Part shown: positions 33,458 through 43,208 of the stretch, in pieces
How the letters are laid out: each line of letters opens with the position of its first letter
How positions within the stretch are numbered: position 1 is the stretch's first letter
NCBI RefSeq assembly: GCF_003605575.1
Contig: NZ_QKNY01000001.1
Span: 1-64,000, forward strand
Source: Halonotius aquaticus
GTDB lineage: Archaea; Halobacteriota; Halobacteria; Halobacteriales; Haloferacaceae
DNA length: 64,000 nucleotides
Direction: 5' to 3'
Translations under genes and position numbers: made by a program
Notes under the pieces: model-generated
Database searches by the model: none
Told to the model about the DNA's origin: nothing
What the model saw: only the letters and a program-made list of their open reading frames with translations

Positions 33458-36175
33458 TCACCGATCCGCCCATTCCAGCATCCGCTCGTAGAACTGCTCA
33501 CTCGACAGCGCGGCCCGATCACCGACCAACACGAGCCCCTTTTTCGCCCGCGTCAGCGCGACGTTGATCCGGCGGTAATCCTCGAACAGCGGCCCATCCA
33601 ACCCCCCGGTGGCGACAAAGGAGACGATGATGACCTCTTTGCTTGAGCCCTGAAACCGATCGACGGTATCGACAGTCACGCCGACCCGACGGCTGATCTC
33701 GGCGACCTGCGCGCGGAACGGCGCGATGACACCGATGTCTTCGGCGGCGACGCCGGCGTCAAGATACGACTCGACGATCTCGGCGACCAGGTCGGCCTCG
33801 ACGGGGTTCGTGTTGCCGACGCGCTCGCCGTCGGGGTCGATAAACGCGACTGCATCACCCAACTCGGCCGGCAGCGATGCCGGATCGACGAGGTCGCCAA
33901 GCGACTGGCCTGCGACCGCGCCGGTCGCCGGACGGAGCGCGCCGTCGTAGAACTCCGCCGACGAGAAGGCCTGAATCCGCTGGCACATGCGGTACTGCCG
34001 GGTGAGCATCACGCTCGCCTCGGGATAGGCATCAATCAGCCGCTCGAACAGCGAGGTCGACAGCGGATTGTCCGCAGCCGGTTCGTCGGCGACGCCGCCC
34101 TCGCCACCGGGATCGGCGGCCTGCACGACCGGCGGCAACTGCTCGTGGTCGCCGACGAGCACGAACCGCTCGGCACGATTTAGCGCGGCCAACGCGTCCG
34201 GCTCGGTGAGTTGACTGGCCTCGTCGACGACCGCTACGTCGAACTCCTGTTCGCGCATCACCCGGGAGCCACAACTCGCGGTCGTCGCCGCCACCACGGG
34301 TGCGTTCCGAAGCGAGCCGGCCAACTCTTGCGGGTCGCCGGCCTTCTCAAGACGCACGTCGAGCATATCCTCACGAACCCCGGTCGTCGTCCCGACGCGC
34401 TGGATGTCCTCGAACCCTTGCTCACGAAGGGCCTCCAGGGCGTTGTCGACCGCGCGATTGGTAAACGCCGTCAGCAACACCCGATCCCCGCGAGCGACGA
34501 GCGCGCGGATCAGCCGCGCGATTGTATACGTTTTCCCTGTCCCGGGCGGGCCGTGAATCAGCGCGCAGTCCTCGGCGTTGACCGCGAGATTCACCGCCTG
34601 ATTTTGCCCGTCGTTGTTGTCGATAAACGTCTCCTCGCCCTCGCTAAATTCGGGCTCACGTCGCCCAAAGAGGATGTCCTTGCGGTCATCGCTGCCTTTC
34701 AGCACCGTGTCGTGCAGCGCGGTCAACATTCGGTCGACCGAGAGTTCGGAGGGATACACGTCGAGCCGCCGGAGTTCGACCGGCTCGTCGGCCGTGACGA
34801 CGATCTCTTCGTCGAGTTGGGTGATGCGGCAGAGTTCAGCATGCCCCGAAACCGGGTCGCCGTCGCTGGCGAGCGCGACATCGCCTTCGCGGAGTTTCGA
34901 CACCGCCTCGGCCGGTTTCCGCGCTCGAAGCTCCCAGCGATTGCCGTCGATCTCCTCGCGACCCAATGGTTCAAGCTCGATCAACGCACGGTCATCGGCC
35001 GCCCGCTCTTCGGCGTCTTGCTCCCAGAGTTTGCGATATTCGGCGTGGATCGCCCGACGTTCGGCCTCAATTGCGTGATACAATCGCTCGAAGTACTGCT
35101 GTTCTTCTTCGGGTACCGCAGTCCCGATCTGACCGGCTTTCGATTCCTGATCGAGTCGCCCAGAGACGACCATGCAGGTGTCCTGCTCGAAACAGTACTC
35201 ACATTTCGCATCGGCCTCATAGCCGGTCGGTACCTTGCCGCGGGCCTCCATCGCCGCCAGTTCGTTACGACTGCGGACGACGAAATCGAGCAGACCTTTG
35301 CCCACCGAGAATTCTTTCGCGGGCGAGAGGTCACCGGATTCCTCAGTTCGCTCCAGTGTCGTGTTTTTTGTATAGAGCAAGGTTCCGGTATCGGCGTCGA
35401 TCCCACGTTCCTCCAGCATCAGCGCGTAGCAGGCGGCCTGAATCTTGTCCTGAAACCGTGGCTCGCGGGTCGTGTTTTTACCCGTTTTGAGTTCGACCGG
35501 CATCCCCCGTCGCAGCGCGTCGGCACGGCCCTTCAGGCCGAACGTCGGGCTAATGAGCGTGTACTCAGAGCGCCAGTTGTCCTCCTCGGTGAGCGTTCCT
35601 TGGGCGAGCCACCCTTCGATTGCGGCGGCGTTCTGTTTGACCTCGCCTTCGACTTCAGCCACATCGCGGCCCAAGACCCCAAGTTCGAGGCCGGCCTCCT
35701 CGACGCGGTCGGCGACGGCGGTATCGAGGTCGCGGCCACGAAGCAGATCCCCGAAAACCTCGTGGACGATTGTTCCCTTAATCACGGGGTAGTTCAGCGG
35801 AATCGCCGACAGTTTGTTGAGGTAGTACATCCGCGGGCACTGCACCCACGACCGGACGCTGGTCACGTCAACGATGAAATCCGGTTCGAGGACGACGTAG
35901 GAATCGCCGCCCGTGCTGTAGGTTGTCGACCCTTGATACTCACCTTCTTCGGGGTCGGTGAGAAGCAAATCCATCCCGGTCTCGGCGTCCGCAGCTGTGT
36001 CGGCCCACTTGCCCCACAGCGTTACGTCGACGGCGTCGTCGCCGCCGGTCGGCGTGCCGTCGGTCGGTCGCACGCGGAGTTCGGCCAGCCGTCGCTCGCC
36101 GTGTTGCGTTTCGACTGTCGTCGCCCCATCGCAGGCGACGATCTCGCCGCGAAGCTCGTCGGTCACTACCCTCAC
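33458..36175 (-). CDS. Dna2-like Fe-S nuclease-helicase
   Basis: This 905-residue protein has an N-terminal OB-like part, then a Cas4/Dna2-type nuclease: Cys in WVQCPRMYYLNKL, GTIVHEVF, ELKTGKN and the triple Cys segment CEYCFEQDTC, expected to hold a 4Fe-4S cluster. The C-terminal superfamily 1 helicase has Walker A IHGPPGTGKTYTIARL, VVDEASQLTEP, LVGDHEQLPPV, RQYRMCQRI, and VALTRAKKGLVLVGD. Dna2 enzymes cut flaps and resect ends in DNA repair and replication. The annotated start is a GTG at 36175; a GTG at 36166 is an alternative. No CRISPR array or cas gene is near, so it is not Cas4. Confidence 0.9.
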   Translation of the reverse strand: MRVVTDELRGEIVACDGATTVETQHGERRLAELRVRPTDGTPTGGDDAVDVTLWGKWADTAADAETGMDLLLTDPEEGEYQGSTTYSTGGDSYVVLEPDFIVDVTSVRSWVQCPRMYYLNKLSAIPLNYPVIKGTIVHEVFGDLLRGRDLDTAVADRVEEAGLELGVLGRDVAEVEGEVKQNAAAIEGWLAQGTLTEEDNWRSEYTLISPTFGLKGRADALRRGMPVELKTGKNTTREPRFQDKIQAACYALMLEERGIDADTGTLLYTKNTTLERTEESGDLSPAKEFSVGKGLLDFVVRSRNELAAMEARGKVPTGYEADAKCEYCFEQDTCMVVSGRLDQESKAGQIGTAVPEEEQQYFERLYHAIEAERRAIHAEYRKLWEQDAEERAADDRALIELEPLGREEIDGNRWELRARKPAEAVSKLREGDVALASDGDPVSGHAELCRITQLDEEIVVTADEPVELRRLDVYPSELSVDRMLTALHDTVLKGSDDRKDILFGRREPEFSEGEETFIDNNDGQNQAVNLAVNAEDCALIHGPPGTGKTYTIARLIRALVARGDRVLLTAFTNRAVDNALEALREQGFEDIQRVGTTTGVREDMLDVRLEKAGDPQELAGSLRNAPVVAATTASCGSRVMREQEFDVAVVDEASQLTEPDALAALNRAERFVLVGDHEQLPPVVQAADPGGEGGVADEPAADNPLSTSLFERLIDAYPEASVMLTRQYRMCQRIQAFSSAEFYDGALRPATGAVAGQSLGDLVDPASLPAELGDAVAFIDPDGERVGNTNPVEADLVAEIVESYLDAGVAAEDIGVIAPFRAQVAEISRRVGVTVDTVDRFQGSSKEVIIVSFVATGGLDGPLFEDYRRINVALTRAKKGLVLVGDRAALSSEQFYERMLEWADR

Positions 36176-36235
36176 TCTGCGCGGCGGCCTGAAAAACGCT
36201 GTCGGTGGCCACGCCGCAATCGACCACCGACTCGC

Positions 36236-36931
36236 TCAGGCATCGACTGGCTCGATCAGGTCTGGATCGTCGTTAGTCGGGCTGTTGACGCGGTCGGAGA
36301 CGCGGTAATAGTCGAACTCGTCGGCCGGATACGGATCGAGCAAAGCCGCGGCCGCATCAGGATCCTCGTTGAGCCACTGTTCTTCCTCATCAGGTTCGAG
36401 CACGACGGCCATCCGATGATGGAGCTTCGAAACGAGGTCGTTCGGTTCTGTCGTAATCACGGTAAACGTCTCCAGCGGTTCGGGGTCGTCGTCGGCATCA
36501 CCACCACCGAAGGAATCGAGCCCGAGTTGCTGGGTCGGCGGCTCCCAGCGTTCCCATAGCCCGGCCATCGCAAACGGGCGGTCGTCCTCGAAGGCGACGC
36601 GGTAGGGTTCCTTCCCGTCGCCGAGATCGGTCCACTCATAGAATCCGTCGGCCGGCACGAGACAGCGACGCGATTCGTAGGCGTCGGCGAAGCTCCGCTT
36701 TTGACGGACGGTCTCAGCGCGAGCGTTGATCAACCCCTGTTTCTCGTCGGCCCATGAGGGTGTCAACCCCCACGTGAAAAACTGCAGTCGGTCGGGGTTC
36801 TCGCCTGTGATGACCGGGAGCTCTTGGCCGGGCGAACAGTTGTACCGCGGTTCGAGCGAGTCAGGAACGGCCACATCGAACCGCTCGGCGAGGCGTTCCG
36901 GCGACGTATGCAGGGTGTACCGGCCGCACAT
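36236..36931 (-). CDS. SRAP/HMCES-type DNA-protein crosslink protein (YedK family)
   Basis: This 231-residue protein begins MCGRYTL with catalytic Cys at residue 2. It has YNCSPGQELPVI, EWADEKQGLINARAE-like and RCLVPADGFYEW segments (conserved Glu in GFYEW) and a HHRMAVVL histidine stretch near 170. These proteins form a covalent thiazolidine bond to abasic sites in single-stranded DNA and shield them. The gene lies 60 bases beyond the start of the Dna2-like gene on the same strand, and both act on damaged DNA, so joint expression is plausible. Confidence 0.94.
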   Translation of the reverse strand: MCGRYTLHTSPERLAERFDVAVPDSLEPRYNCSPGQELPVITGENPDRLQFFTWGLTPSWADEKQGLINARAETVRQKRSFADAYESRRCLVPADGFYEWTDLGDGKEPYRVAFEDDRPFAMAGLWERWEPPTQQLGLDSFGGGDADDDPEPLETFTVITTEPNDLVSKLHHRMAVVLEPDEEEQWLNEDPDAAAALLDPYPADEFDYYRVSDRVNSPTNDDPDLIEPVDA

Positions 36932-37017
36932 GGGCCAACATCGAGCCGCCGGGGCTTATCTGTCGTGATCCGCGGCGAGCCGGAGAATTAAACTACACCC
37001 ACCGCCCGGATGCATGT

Positions 37018-37776
37018 GTGCGAATCGAGAACAGTTTTATTCCTGTCAGCGGGGTCGGTGAGACGACCGAGCGAAAGCTCTGGGCCAACGGTGCGACCGA
37101 CTGGGACTGCTTCGATCCCTCGCTGGTCGGGCCGACGACCGCCGAGAAAATCGAGTCGTTCATCGACACGGCACGGGATCACCTCGCCGCCGAGAACCCC
37201 ACGTTCTTCGATCAGACCTTCCCCAGCAGCGAGCGGTGGCGACTCTACGAGAATTTCCGGGATGACGCCTGTTTCTTCGATATCGAGACGACCGGGCTGG
37301 ACGAACAGCGCGACATCGTCACGACCGTTAGTTACCATCAGGCCGGCGAGACGACGACACTGGTTCGTGGCGACGACCTCACGGCCGATCGAGTGCAGGC
37401 GATGGTTGACGATGCCAGCCTGCTGGTCAGCTTCAACGGGATTCGGTTCGACCAGCCGTTTCTGGAGACCTCCTTCGGCGTCGATGTCGACGTCCCGCAC
37501 CTCGATCTGATGTACCCCTGCAAAACCGTCGGGCTCGACGGTGGACTCAAACAGGTCGAACGCGATATCGGGGTTGAGCGCGACCGCCCCGACATCTCGG
37601 GACGGGACGCCGTCCGGCTGTGGCGCGAACACGAATCCGGTGTCGATGGCGCGCTGGACACTCTCATTTCCTACAACCGCGAGGACGCGGTCAACCTCAA
37701 AACGCTGGCCGACGAAGTGACGACGACACTCCACGAGCAAGTCTTCGAGCAAGCGCGGCAGCAGTCAGTCGAGTAG
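37018..37776 (+). CDS. YprB-like RNase H-fold DEDD exonuclease, 252 aa
   Basis: Translation from GTG at 37018 gives an N-terminal helical part (FIPVSGVGETTERKLWANG) that resembles a helix-hairpin-helix-like entry, then motif I FFDIETTGLDEQ at about 84-93, motif II SFNGIRFDQPFLE with HLDLMYPCK at about 140-165, and motif III ISYNREDAVNLKTL at about 222. This set matches YprB exonucleases. YprB (MrfB) in Bacillus works with the helicase YprA (MrfA), whose homologue is at 60785-63196. The gene is divergent from the SRAP gene. Confidence 0.85.
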   Translation: MRIENSFIPVSGVGETTERKLWANGATDWDCFDPSLVGPTTAEKIESFIDTARDHLAAENPTFFDQTFPSSERWRLYENFRDDACFFDIETTGLDEQRDIVTTVSYHQAGETTTLVRGDDLTADRVQAMVDDASLLVSFNGIRFDQPFLETSFGVDVDVPHLDLMYPCKTVGLDGGLKQVERDIGVERDRPDISGRDAVRLWREHESGVDGALDTLISYNREDAVNLKTLADEVTTTLHEQVFEQARQQSVE

Positions 37777-37784
37777 GCTGCGAG

Positions 37785-39227
37785 TTAGGAGTCCGCAGTC
37801 GAATCGGGGTCGGCACCGTCGCCGTCGCTTTCGAGTTCGATATCGTCGCTTTCGGCGTCGGTGATGATGACCGCGCCGTCGTCGGTGTCAGTGTTGTCGC
37901 CGGCTGCGTTGTCATCGTCCTCGCTGTCAGCATCGTCAGGATCAGTCTCGACAGCGTCAGTCTCGGATTCGGCTGTGTCGTCGGCAGCGTCGCCGCCAGC
38001 GAGGTAGTGGCTGCCAACCGTTTTCGCCGTCTCGCTGTCGGGTTCGGAGTCCTCGTCGTCAGTTTCACCGTCCGGCTCGGCAGCCGATTCGCTGGCGGCG
38101 TCATCACTGCCACCGACTGTGTAGGCGGCACCGACCGGATCACTGGCGTTCTCGGTTGGCTCGTCGGTGTACGCAGATTCGGCAGCGTCGTCCTCGATCG
38201 CAGCCGCCTCAGCCGCGTCGCTGCCGGCCGTGTACGACATCTTCAGTCCGGAATCCGTCTCGGCTGCGGCGGCTGCGTCCGGTTCTTCGGTGTCTGCGGC
38301 CGCTGAGTCACCGTCGTCAGCAGCGTCGCTATCCTCAGCTGCCTCCTCGTCGGCGTCGTCGCTGGCGTCGTCCTCCCTCGTATCATCCTCAGTTCGACGG
38401 ATCAGCTTCATCTCGCCGCGGGCCCGGAGCGTGCCATCGACTTCGGCCCCTTCGTTGACGACGAGATCCTCGCAGGCGACATCGCCGCGGATGTGGGAGC
38501 CAGCAGCGAGCGTAATCGTCCCGCCGCGGGTCGTTACGTCGCCGATGACAACTGTGTTCTCGCCGACCTCGATGTCGTCGCGGGCGCGCAGGCTGCCGAA
38601 AACGGTCGTGTTCTCGCCGATAGCGATGGATTCGGCGCGGATGTTGCCGTGGAGCCGGCAGTCGTCGCCGATCTGGGCCGGCGTCGAGACGCGCCAGGCG
38701 TCGTCGGAGATCTCGGCCCCGCGGGGGACGACAAGCGGTGATCGCTCCTCGATGCCTTCGCCGGCGAGCGCGGAGGCGAACTCGTCGGCCTTGTCGGTAT
38801 CGCCCACCCGGAGGAACTGCGAGAGGACGATGAAGTAGAAGACGAGGACAGGCACTGGGTTCCGGGTGACGATCCAGCCATTGGCCTCGAAGCCTTCCTC
38901 GATGGTCACATCATCGCCGATATCGAGATCGCCGGAGACGAGGAGTTGGCCGTTGATCTCGACGCGCTCGCCGATGTAGGCGTCTTCGCCGGCGAGCACA
39001 CTCCCGTCGACCGCACACCACATGTCGAGGCGGCAGTCACCGTCGGCCTCGATCTGTCGGCCGAAGTCGACGCGTTCGCCAGCTGCGATCGTTCGACCCC
39101 GCAGCCCGAAATCCACGGTGCTGTTGCTCCCGATAAGGATGTCGCCGTCGGTGACGACATCGTGTTCCTCGACGGTCGTCCCGTCGGGGATCTGAAGCTC
39201 ATCGAGCGGGTTCTGCGGGGGGTTCAC
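37785..39227 (-). CDS. Polymer-forming cytoskeletal (bactofilin-like) protein with acidic tail
   Basis: The frame is open up to 39302, but the first 25 residues there look non-native; GTG at 39227, before NPLDELQIPDGTTVEEHDVVTDG, fits relatives better (about 480 residues). Two sets of short beta-helix repeats (about 20-110 and 170-260) have the DGDILIGSN, GEDAYIG and GENTTVFGSLRARD patterns of bactofilin. A hydrophobic segment, VLVFYFIVLSQFL, splits them. The last 200 residues are Asp/Glu/Ser-rich low complexity. Such proteins are predicted to form filaments. It is divergent from the small gene at 39357. Confidence 0.82.
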   Translation of the reverse strand: MNPPQNPLDELQIPDGTTVEEHDVVTDGDILIGSNSTVDFGLRGRTIAAGERVDFGRQIEADGDCRLDMWCAVDGSVLAGEDAYIGERVEINGQLLVSGDLDIGDDVTIEEGFEANGWIVTRNPVPVLVFYFIVLSQFLRVGDTDKADEFASALAGEGIEERSPLVVPRGAEISDDAWRVSTPAQIGDDCRLHGNIRAESIAIGENTTVFGSLRARDDIEVGENTVVIGDVTTRGGTITLAAGSHIRGDVACEDLVVNEGAEVDGTLRARGEMKLIRRTEDDTREDDASDDADEEAAEDSDAADDGDSAAADTEEPDAAAAAETDSGLKMSYTAGSDAAEAAAIEDDAAESAYTDEPTENASDPVGAAYTVGGSDDAASESAAEPDGETDDEDSEPDSETAKTVGSHYLAGGDAADDTAESETDAVETDPDDADSEDDDNAAGDNTDTDDGAVIITDAESDDIELESDGDGADPDSTADS

Positions 39228-39356
39228 AGGCCGATGCAACACGCCGCGGCTATTAAACCGTCCGCAAGACGGGTGGCTGACACGTCGGTGTCGGGCCGAC
39301 AACCCATCGCCGACAGCCTCGTGTCGTTTTTACTGCTTGGGGGCAACCGTTCAGGT

Positions 39357-39557
39357 ATGACCGCGCTTTCGTTCGATGAAACCGGCGTCGACGTTGTCTA
39401 CAACGGCACCGAGTTCCGGCTTGAGAAGGAACTCATCGAGGACGCGATCCAGAAATCCTATCCCGATATCACCGACCATGAGGTGCTCCAGATCGTCGAG
39501 GAGGCACCCGACCTCTCGGGTGAACCCCAACAGATCAGCGATATTCTCTACGAGTAA
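39357..39557 (+). CDS. DUF5800-like small protein, 66 aa
   Basis: The ATG at 39357 starts MTALSFDETGVDVVYNGTEF; the remainder continues with RLEKELIEDAIQKSYPDITDHEV and ends ISDILYE. I recall this as a conserved haloarchaeal family (DUF5800) of unknown function. It is 60 bases before the YchF-like GTPase on the same strand, so the two may be co-expressed. An upstream open frame exists but overlaps the divergent bactofilin gene and is rejected. Confidence 0.8.
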   Translation: MTALSFDETGVDVVYNGTEFRLEKELIEDAIQKSYPDITDHEVLQIVEEAPDLSGEPQQISDILYE

Positions 39558-39617
39558 TCGCCGTTCAGCAACAACGCAGACCGAAAGACAGTTTCCAGCC
39601 GTCCGTGAACGGAAGGT

Positions 39618-40799
39618 ATGCTCTCTCTGGCGCTCGCGGGGAAACCCAACGCGGGCAAATCGACGTTCTACACGGCGGCGACACGCGCCGATGTCGATGT
39701 CGCCAACTACCCCTTTACCACCATCGACGCCAACCGCGGCGTCGCCACGGTGCGCACCGACTGCCCCTGTCTCGAACTTGATGAGCGGTGCGACAACGAC
39801 CGCTGCCACGATGGAATCCGCTACGTCCCCATCGAACTCTACGACGTGGCCGGCCTCGTTCCCGGTGCCCACGAGGGCCGCGGCCTCGGCAATCAGTTCC
39901 TCGATGAGTTGACGAACGCGGATGCGATCCTCAACGTGCTGGACGCCTCCGGCAGCACTGACGAAGAAGGCGAACCCGTCGAAGCCGGGAGCCACGATCC
40001 CGTTGAGGATGTCGAGTTCATCGAACAGGAGATGAATCAGTGGCTGACCGGGATCATCGACCGCAACTGGGAGTCGGTCGAACGCAAATCCCGCTCGCCC
40101 GATTTCGATATCAACGATGCGCTCACCGACCTCCTGACCGGCTTCGGTGCGACGACCGCTGACGTAGCGGCCTGTCTGCGGGATCTCGACTATCCCGACG
40201 ATCCGATCCAGTGGGACGACGACGACACCGAAGCCCTTGCTGCGGCAGTCCGTTCGCGGACGAAACCGATCATCCTCGTCGCCAACAAAGCCGATATCGC
40301 CGACGAGGAGACCCTCGAACGACTGCAAGACGCCGCTGAGATCGTCATCCCCGCGACGGCCGACGGCGAACTCGCGCTCCGCCGGGCGTCCGAAGCCGGC
40401 GTCGTCGACTACAACCCTGGCGACGACGACTTCGAGATCACCGGCGATATCAGCGACGAGCAGGCCGCGGGGCTTGAACAGATCCGCGAGGTGATGGCCG
40501 ACCACGGCGGCACCGGCGTCCAGACCGCGCTCAACGCGGCTGTCTACGATCTCCTGGATCACATCACAGCCTACCCTGTTGAAAACGAGACAAAGTGGGT
40601 CGACGGACAGGGTAACGTCCTCCCTGATGCCTTCCTCCTGCCGGAGGGGTCGACACCGACTGATCTCGCAGCCAAGATCCACTCGGATATCGCCGAAGGG
40701 TATCTCCACGCGGTCAACGGGAAAACAAACCGCCGGATCTCAGATAGCTACGAGCTCGAAGACGGCGACGTGATCAAGATCGTTAGCACGGCGAGTTGA
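39618..40799 (+). CDS. ychF: YchF/OLA1-DRG-like GTPase with TGS domain
   Basis: This 393-residue P-loop protein starts [20 protein letters not shown] (G1 at about 8-16), has a [14 protein letters not shown] switch region, the G3 segment [21 protein letters not shown]4 NKAD at about 222 and a TGS-type C terminus (ending [12 protein letters not shown]). The NKAD motif is the GTP-specific form. This archaeal group differs from bacterial YchF by a large insert. Such proteins bind ribosomes or tRNA and act in translation or stress; the exact role here is unknown. It likely follows the DUF5800-like gene. Confidence 0.92.
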   Translation: MLSLALAGKPNAGKSTFYTAATRADVDVANYPFTTIDANRGVATVRTDCPCLELDERCDNDRCHDGIRYVPIELYDVAGLVPGAHEGRGLGNQFLDELTNADAILNVLDASGSTDEEGEPVEAGSHDPVEDVEFIEQEMNQWLTGIIDRNWESVERKSRSPDFDINDALTDLLTGFGATTADVAACLRDLDYPDDPIQWDDDDTEALAAAVRSRTKPIILVANKADIADEETLERLQDAAEIVIPATADGELALRRASEAGVVDYNPGDDDFEITGDISDEQAAGLEQIREVMADHGGTGVQTALNAAVYDLLDHITAYPVENETKWVDGQGNVLPDAFLLPEGSTPTDLAAKIHSDIAEGYLHAVNGKTNRRISDSYELEDGDVIKIVSTAS

Positions 40800-40826
40800 G
40801 ATTGATCTGCGTGGGCGGCTGCCGCG

Positions 40827-41177
40827 TTACAATTCGTGGTCGGCGTATATCTCGTCCATCTTTGCGGCCATCACGAAGTCGGCTTTGCGGAGGCCATCGA
40901 TCTCGTGAGTGAATAGTTCAACACCAACCTCCCCCCACGTGAGACTGAGATCCGGGTGGTGCCACTCATCCTCGGCGAGTTCGCCAACAGCGTAGGTGAA
41001 CTCCAAAGCATCCCGGAAATTATCGAACTCGTAGGTCGCCTCCAGATGGTGGCCACCAATGACATCCCAGACGCCGGTGTCGAGTTCCGCGAGATACCGT
41101 TGGGTCGCGTCTTCATCAAACGGTTCTTGATCGTCGCTGCAGTCCTCAACCGACTCGGACGCTAGGTCTGATACCAT
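40827..41177 (-). CDS. Pterin-4a-carbinolamine dehydratase
   Basis: The frame is open to 41231, but the ATG at 41177 (MVSDLAS) gives the normal family length of 116 residues. The signature [40 protein letters not shown] carries the conserved HH and the C-terminal T-H-x(2)-D-G-L part. The enzyme dehydrates 4a-hydroxytetrahydropterin during cofactor recycling. Which pterin-dependent hydroxylase it serves in this organism is not shown. It converges on the YchF gene and is followed 71 bases later by the aminotransferase start region on the same strand. Confidence 0.9.
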   Translation of the reverse strand: MVSDLASESVEDCSDDQEPFDEDATQRYLAELDTGVWDVIGGHHLEATYEFDNFRDALEFTYAVGELAEDEWHHPDLSLTWGEVGVELFTHEIDGLRKADFVMAAKMDEIYADHEL

Positions 41178-41248
41178 ACCCCGTGCAACGCGCCCCACGG
41201 GTTTGTATCTTGACGCTACAGCAACAGGCAACCCGAGAGCTGCTTCGG

Positions 41249-42370
41249 CTATCGAACCGCAGCCGCCGCCTCGCCCATAGTCTCGATCGCCTCTCTGAGA
41301 GCGTCCTCGTCGGTCGCATACGAGATCCGCGCCAGTCCCGCGCCCTGTTCGCCAAAGGCATCACCCGGGACGACGATCACACCCCGGTCGAGACATTCCT
41401 CGACGAAGCCGTCGGGCACGCGTGGCATAGCGTAAAACGCGCCCTGCGGGGTCGGACACTCGATGTCGTGCTCGGCTAATCCATCAAGCAAGATATCACG
41501 GCGACGCCGGAATGAATCGGTCATCTCGCTGACAACGTCTTGGAGGCCAGTGAGGGCGGCCTCGGCGGCGAACTGCGCGGGCGCGCTCGCACAGGCTTGG
41601 GTGTATTGGTGGACGCGCAACATCCGTTCGACCCGGTCGCTGCTGGCGGTCACCCAGCCGAGTCGCCACCCGGTCATCGAGTACAGCTTCGAGGCGGAGT
41701 TGACGACGACGACGTTGTCGCTATCGGCGTACTCCAGCGGTGAGTGGTGTTCGCCCTCGAAAACAGTGTACTCGTAGACCTCATCAGACACGCAGACCAC
41801 GTCATGTTCGTCGGCGATCCGGGCGAACTCGCGGATGTCGGCCTCGTCGGCGACCGCGCCGGTCGGATTGGCCGGCGAGTTGATGACGAACGCCGCAGTA
41901 TCGTCGGTGATCGCGTCCTCAACGGCCGCGGGATCAAGGGTCAGATCCTCGCGCAGCCCGACCGGCACTGGATCGCCGCCGACCAGTTTTGTGAGGGCGT
42001 CGTAGGAGACAAAGCCCGGATCCGGGATGATGACCTCCTCGCCGGCGTCGACGTGGGCAGCCAGTGCGAGGTGGAGGGCTTCGCTGCCGCCGGAGGTAGC
42101 GATCACATCGTCAGGGTCGATATCGAGGCCCTGATCGCGCTCGTATTTCGCGGTGATAGCGTCCCGGAGTGCTGGCCGACCCTTGTTTTCGGTGTAGTCG
42201 TCGGCCTTGCCGGCTTCGATGGCGTCAACGGCGGCTTGCCGGGCATGTTTCGGGGTCGGGAAATCCGGTTGGCCCAATCCGAGGTTGATCGCGTCGTCGC
42301 CGGCGGCCTCAAACACATCTCGAATCCCACTGATCGAAATCCGTTCCACACGGTCAGCAAATCGGCTCAT
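41249..42370 (-). CDS. Class I/II pyridoxal-phosphate aminotransferase
   Basis: ATG at 42370 gives [20 protein letters not shown] and 373 residues; an upstream frame extension to 42439 looks non-coding. Fold type I aminotransferase motifs include [60 protein letters not shown] and [19 protein letters not shown], with the PLP lysine in SASKLYS at about 228. It is most like aspartate or aromatic aminotransferase-type enzymes in amino acid metabolism. Specificity cannot be read here. Confidence 0.92.
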   Translation of the reverse strand: MSRFADRVERISISGIRDVFEAAGDDAINLGLGQPDFPTPKHARQAAVDAIEAGKADDYTENKGRPALRDAITAKYERDQGLDIDPDDVIATSGGSEALHLALAAHVDAGEEVIIPDPGFVSYDALTKLVGGDPVPVGLREDLTLDPAAVEDAITDDTAAFVINSPANPTGAVADEADIREFARIADEHDVVCVSDEVYEYTVFEGEHHSPLEYADSDNVVVVNSASKLYSMTGWRLGWVTASSDRVERMLRVHQYTQACASAPAQFAAEAALTGLQDVVSEMTDSFRRRRDILLDGLAEHDIECPTPQGAFYAMPRVPDGFVEECLDRGVIVVPGDAFGEQGAGLARISYATDEDALREAIETMGEAAAAVR

Positions 42371-42459
42371 ACCCACACACGGGACGACCGCGCCCATAGC
42401 CTTTCGCACTCGGCGGCGGTGATCGAAACGCTCAGGCATTGCTCGGGCGTACCGTCGGT

Positions 42460-42945
42460 ATGGAACGTTCCGGACTGCGGTATGTCGCCGGCATCCTTGC
42501 GCTTGCGGTCGCGGCGATCCACGTCTACTGGGGGTTCCCGCGGCTGGTGTTGTATCTCCAGGCCGGTCGGGCTCCCGACCCGCGACCGTTTCTCTTCGTT
42601 GGCTCGGCGGTGTTGATCTTTCTTGGCATCGCTCGCGTCCTTGACGGACGCAACGAGCGGGCGATCTATCTGGCCGGGATCGCGCTCATGGGCACCTACA
42701 TCATCGGCTACGGGCTGTGGCACACCGGCCTCGAACACGGCGGCTTTTGGCCGTGGGGCCCCGAGCCGATCAGCCACAACGAGCCCGCCTGGCAGGTACT
42801 TCTCGATCACATGCGGGCAGACGAGCTCGGCGTTGTCTCAAAACTGCTGGAGGCGACGCTTGCAGCCGTTTTAGCCCTGTTGTACCGAGCTGCCGGTGAC
42901 GAAACGACCGCTGGTGACGATATTCCAGCGATCATTCGGGAGTAA
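42460..42945 (+). CDS. Multi-span membrane protein, 161 aa
   Basis: The start at 42460 (MERSGLRYVAG) is chosen over an upstream ATG at 42439, whose extra residues lie in the divergent promoter area. Four hydrophobic segments are seen: YVAGILALAVAAIHVYWGF, PFLFVGSAVLIFLGIARVL, AIYLAGIALMGTYIIGYGLW and VSKLLEATLAAVLALLY. Conserved-looking His residues near HTGLEHGGFW could bind a metal. No family recognised. Confidence 0.75.
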   Translation: MERSGLRYVAGILALAVAAIHVYWGFPRLVLYLQAGRAPDPRPFLFVGSAVLIFLGIARVLDGRNERAIYLAGIALMGTYIIGYGLWHTGLEHGGFWPWGPEPISHNEPAWQVLLDHMRADELGVVSKLLEATLAAVLALLYRAAGDETTAGDDIPAIIRE

Positions 42946-42976
42946 CGTTTTCCGTCCGGTTTCCGTTCGCTCAGAC

Positions 42977-43198
42977 GTGAGTCGACTTCGTGCGGTTATC
43001 GATCGCCTCTATGCCCTAGAGACGAACCTGCTTGAAGACTTAGCCGTCTCAGCGATTCTGTTTATCGGGATATCGCTGCTGTGGGCGCAAGCGCCCGCAG
43101 CGTGGCCACAATTCATCTACTATATCGCGCTGGCTGTCGGGCTGTTTGGCTATTTTCGGTTCGTGAGCCCACCAGAGAACATCGATCGCAAAACGTAG
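42977..43198 (+). CDS. Small two-helix membrane protein, 73 aa
   Basis: GTG at 42977 starts MSRLRAVIDRLYALETNLLED; an ATG further upstream overlaps the preceding gene and is less likely. Two hydrophobic helices, LAVSAILFIGISLLWAQ and FIYYIALAVGLFGYF, with a short charged tail. It follows the 161-residue membrane gene at 31 bases and may be co-transcribed. Function unknown. Confidence 0.6.
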   Translation: MSRLRAVIDRLYALETNLLEDLAVSAILFIGISLLWAQAPAAWPQFIYYIALAVGLFGYFRFVSPPENIDRKT

Positions 43199-43208
43199 TC
43201 GCTCCCGA

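Noticed and set aside
33458-36175. The Cas4-like nuclease as part of a CRISPR system
   Set aside because: The nuclease is fused to a full superfamily 1 helicase, as in Dna2, and I found no CRISPR array or cas gene in the window.
34211-36559. A 782-codon open frame on the plus strand opposite the Dna2-like gene
   Set aside because: It lies opposite a clear coding gene with conserved helicase and Fe-S motifs, shows no domain of its own and arises because GC-rich halophilic codon use leaves few stops on the other strand.
32071-37776. A defence island built from the wHTH, protease and nuclease genes
   Set aside because: Dna2-like, SRAP and YprB are repair families found in many hosts, and no defence hallmark such as a restriction enzyme, retron, toxin or abortive infection domain is seen between them. 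Only the pair at 32071-33423 looks accessory.
39351-40709. A 452-codon minus-strand frame opposite the YchF-like GTPase and DUF5800-like genes
   Set aside because: The plus-strand GTPase has intact P-loop, NKAD and TGS motifs; the opposite frame has no recognisable domain and no promoter.
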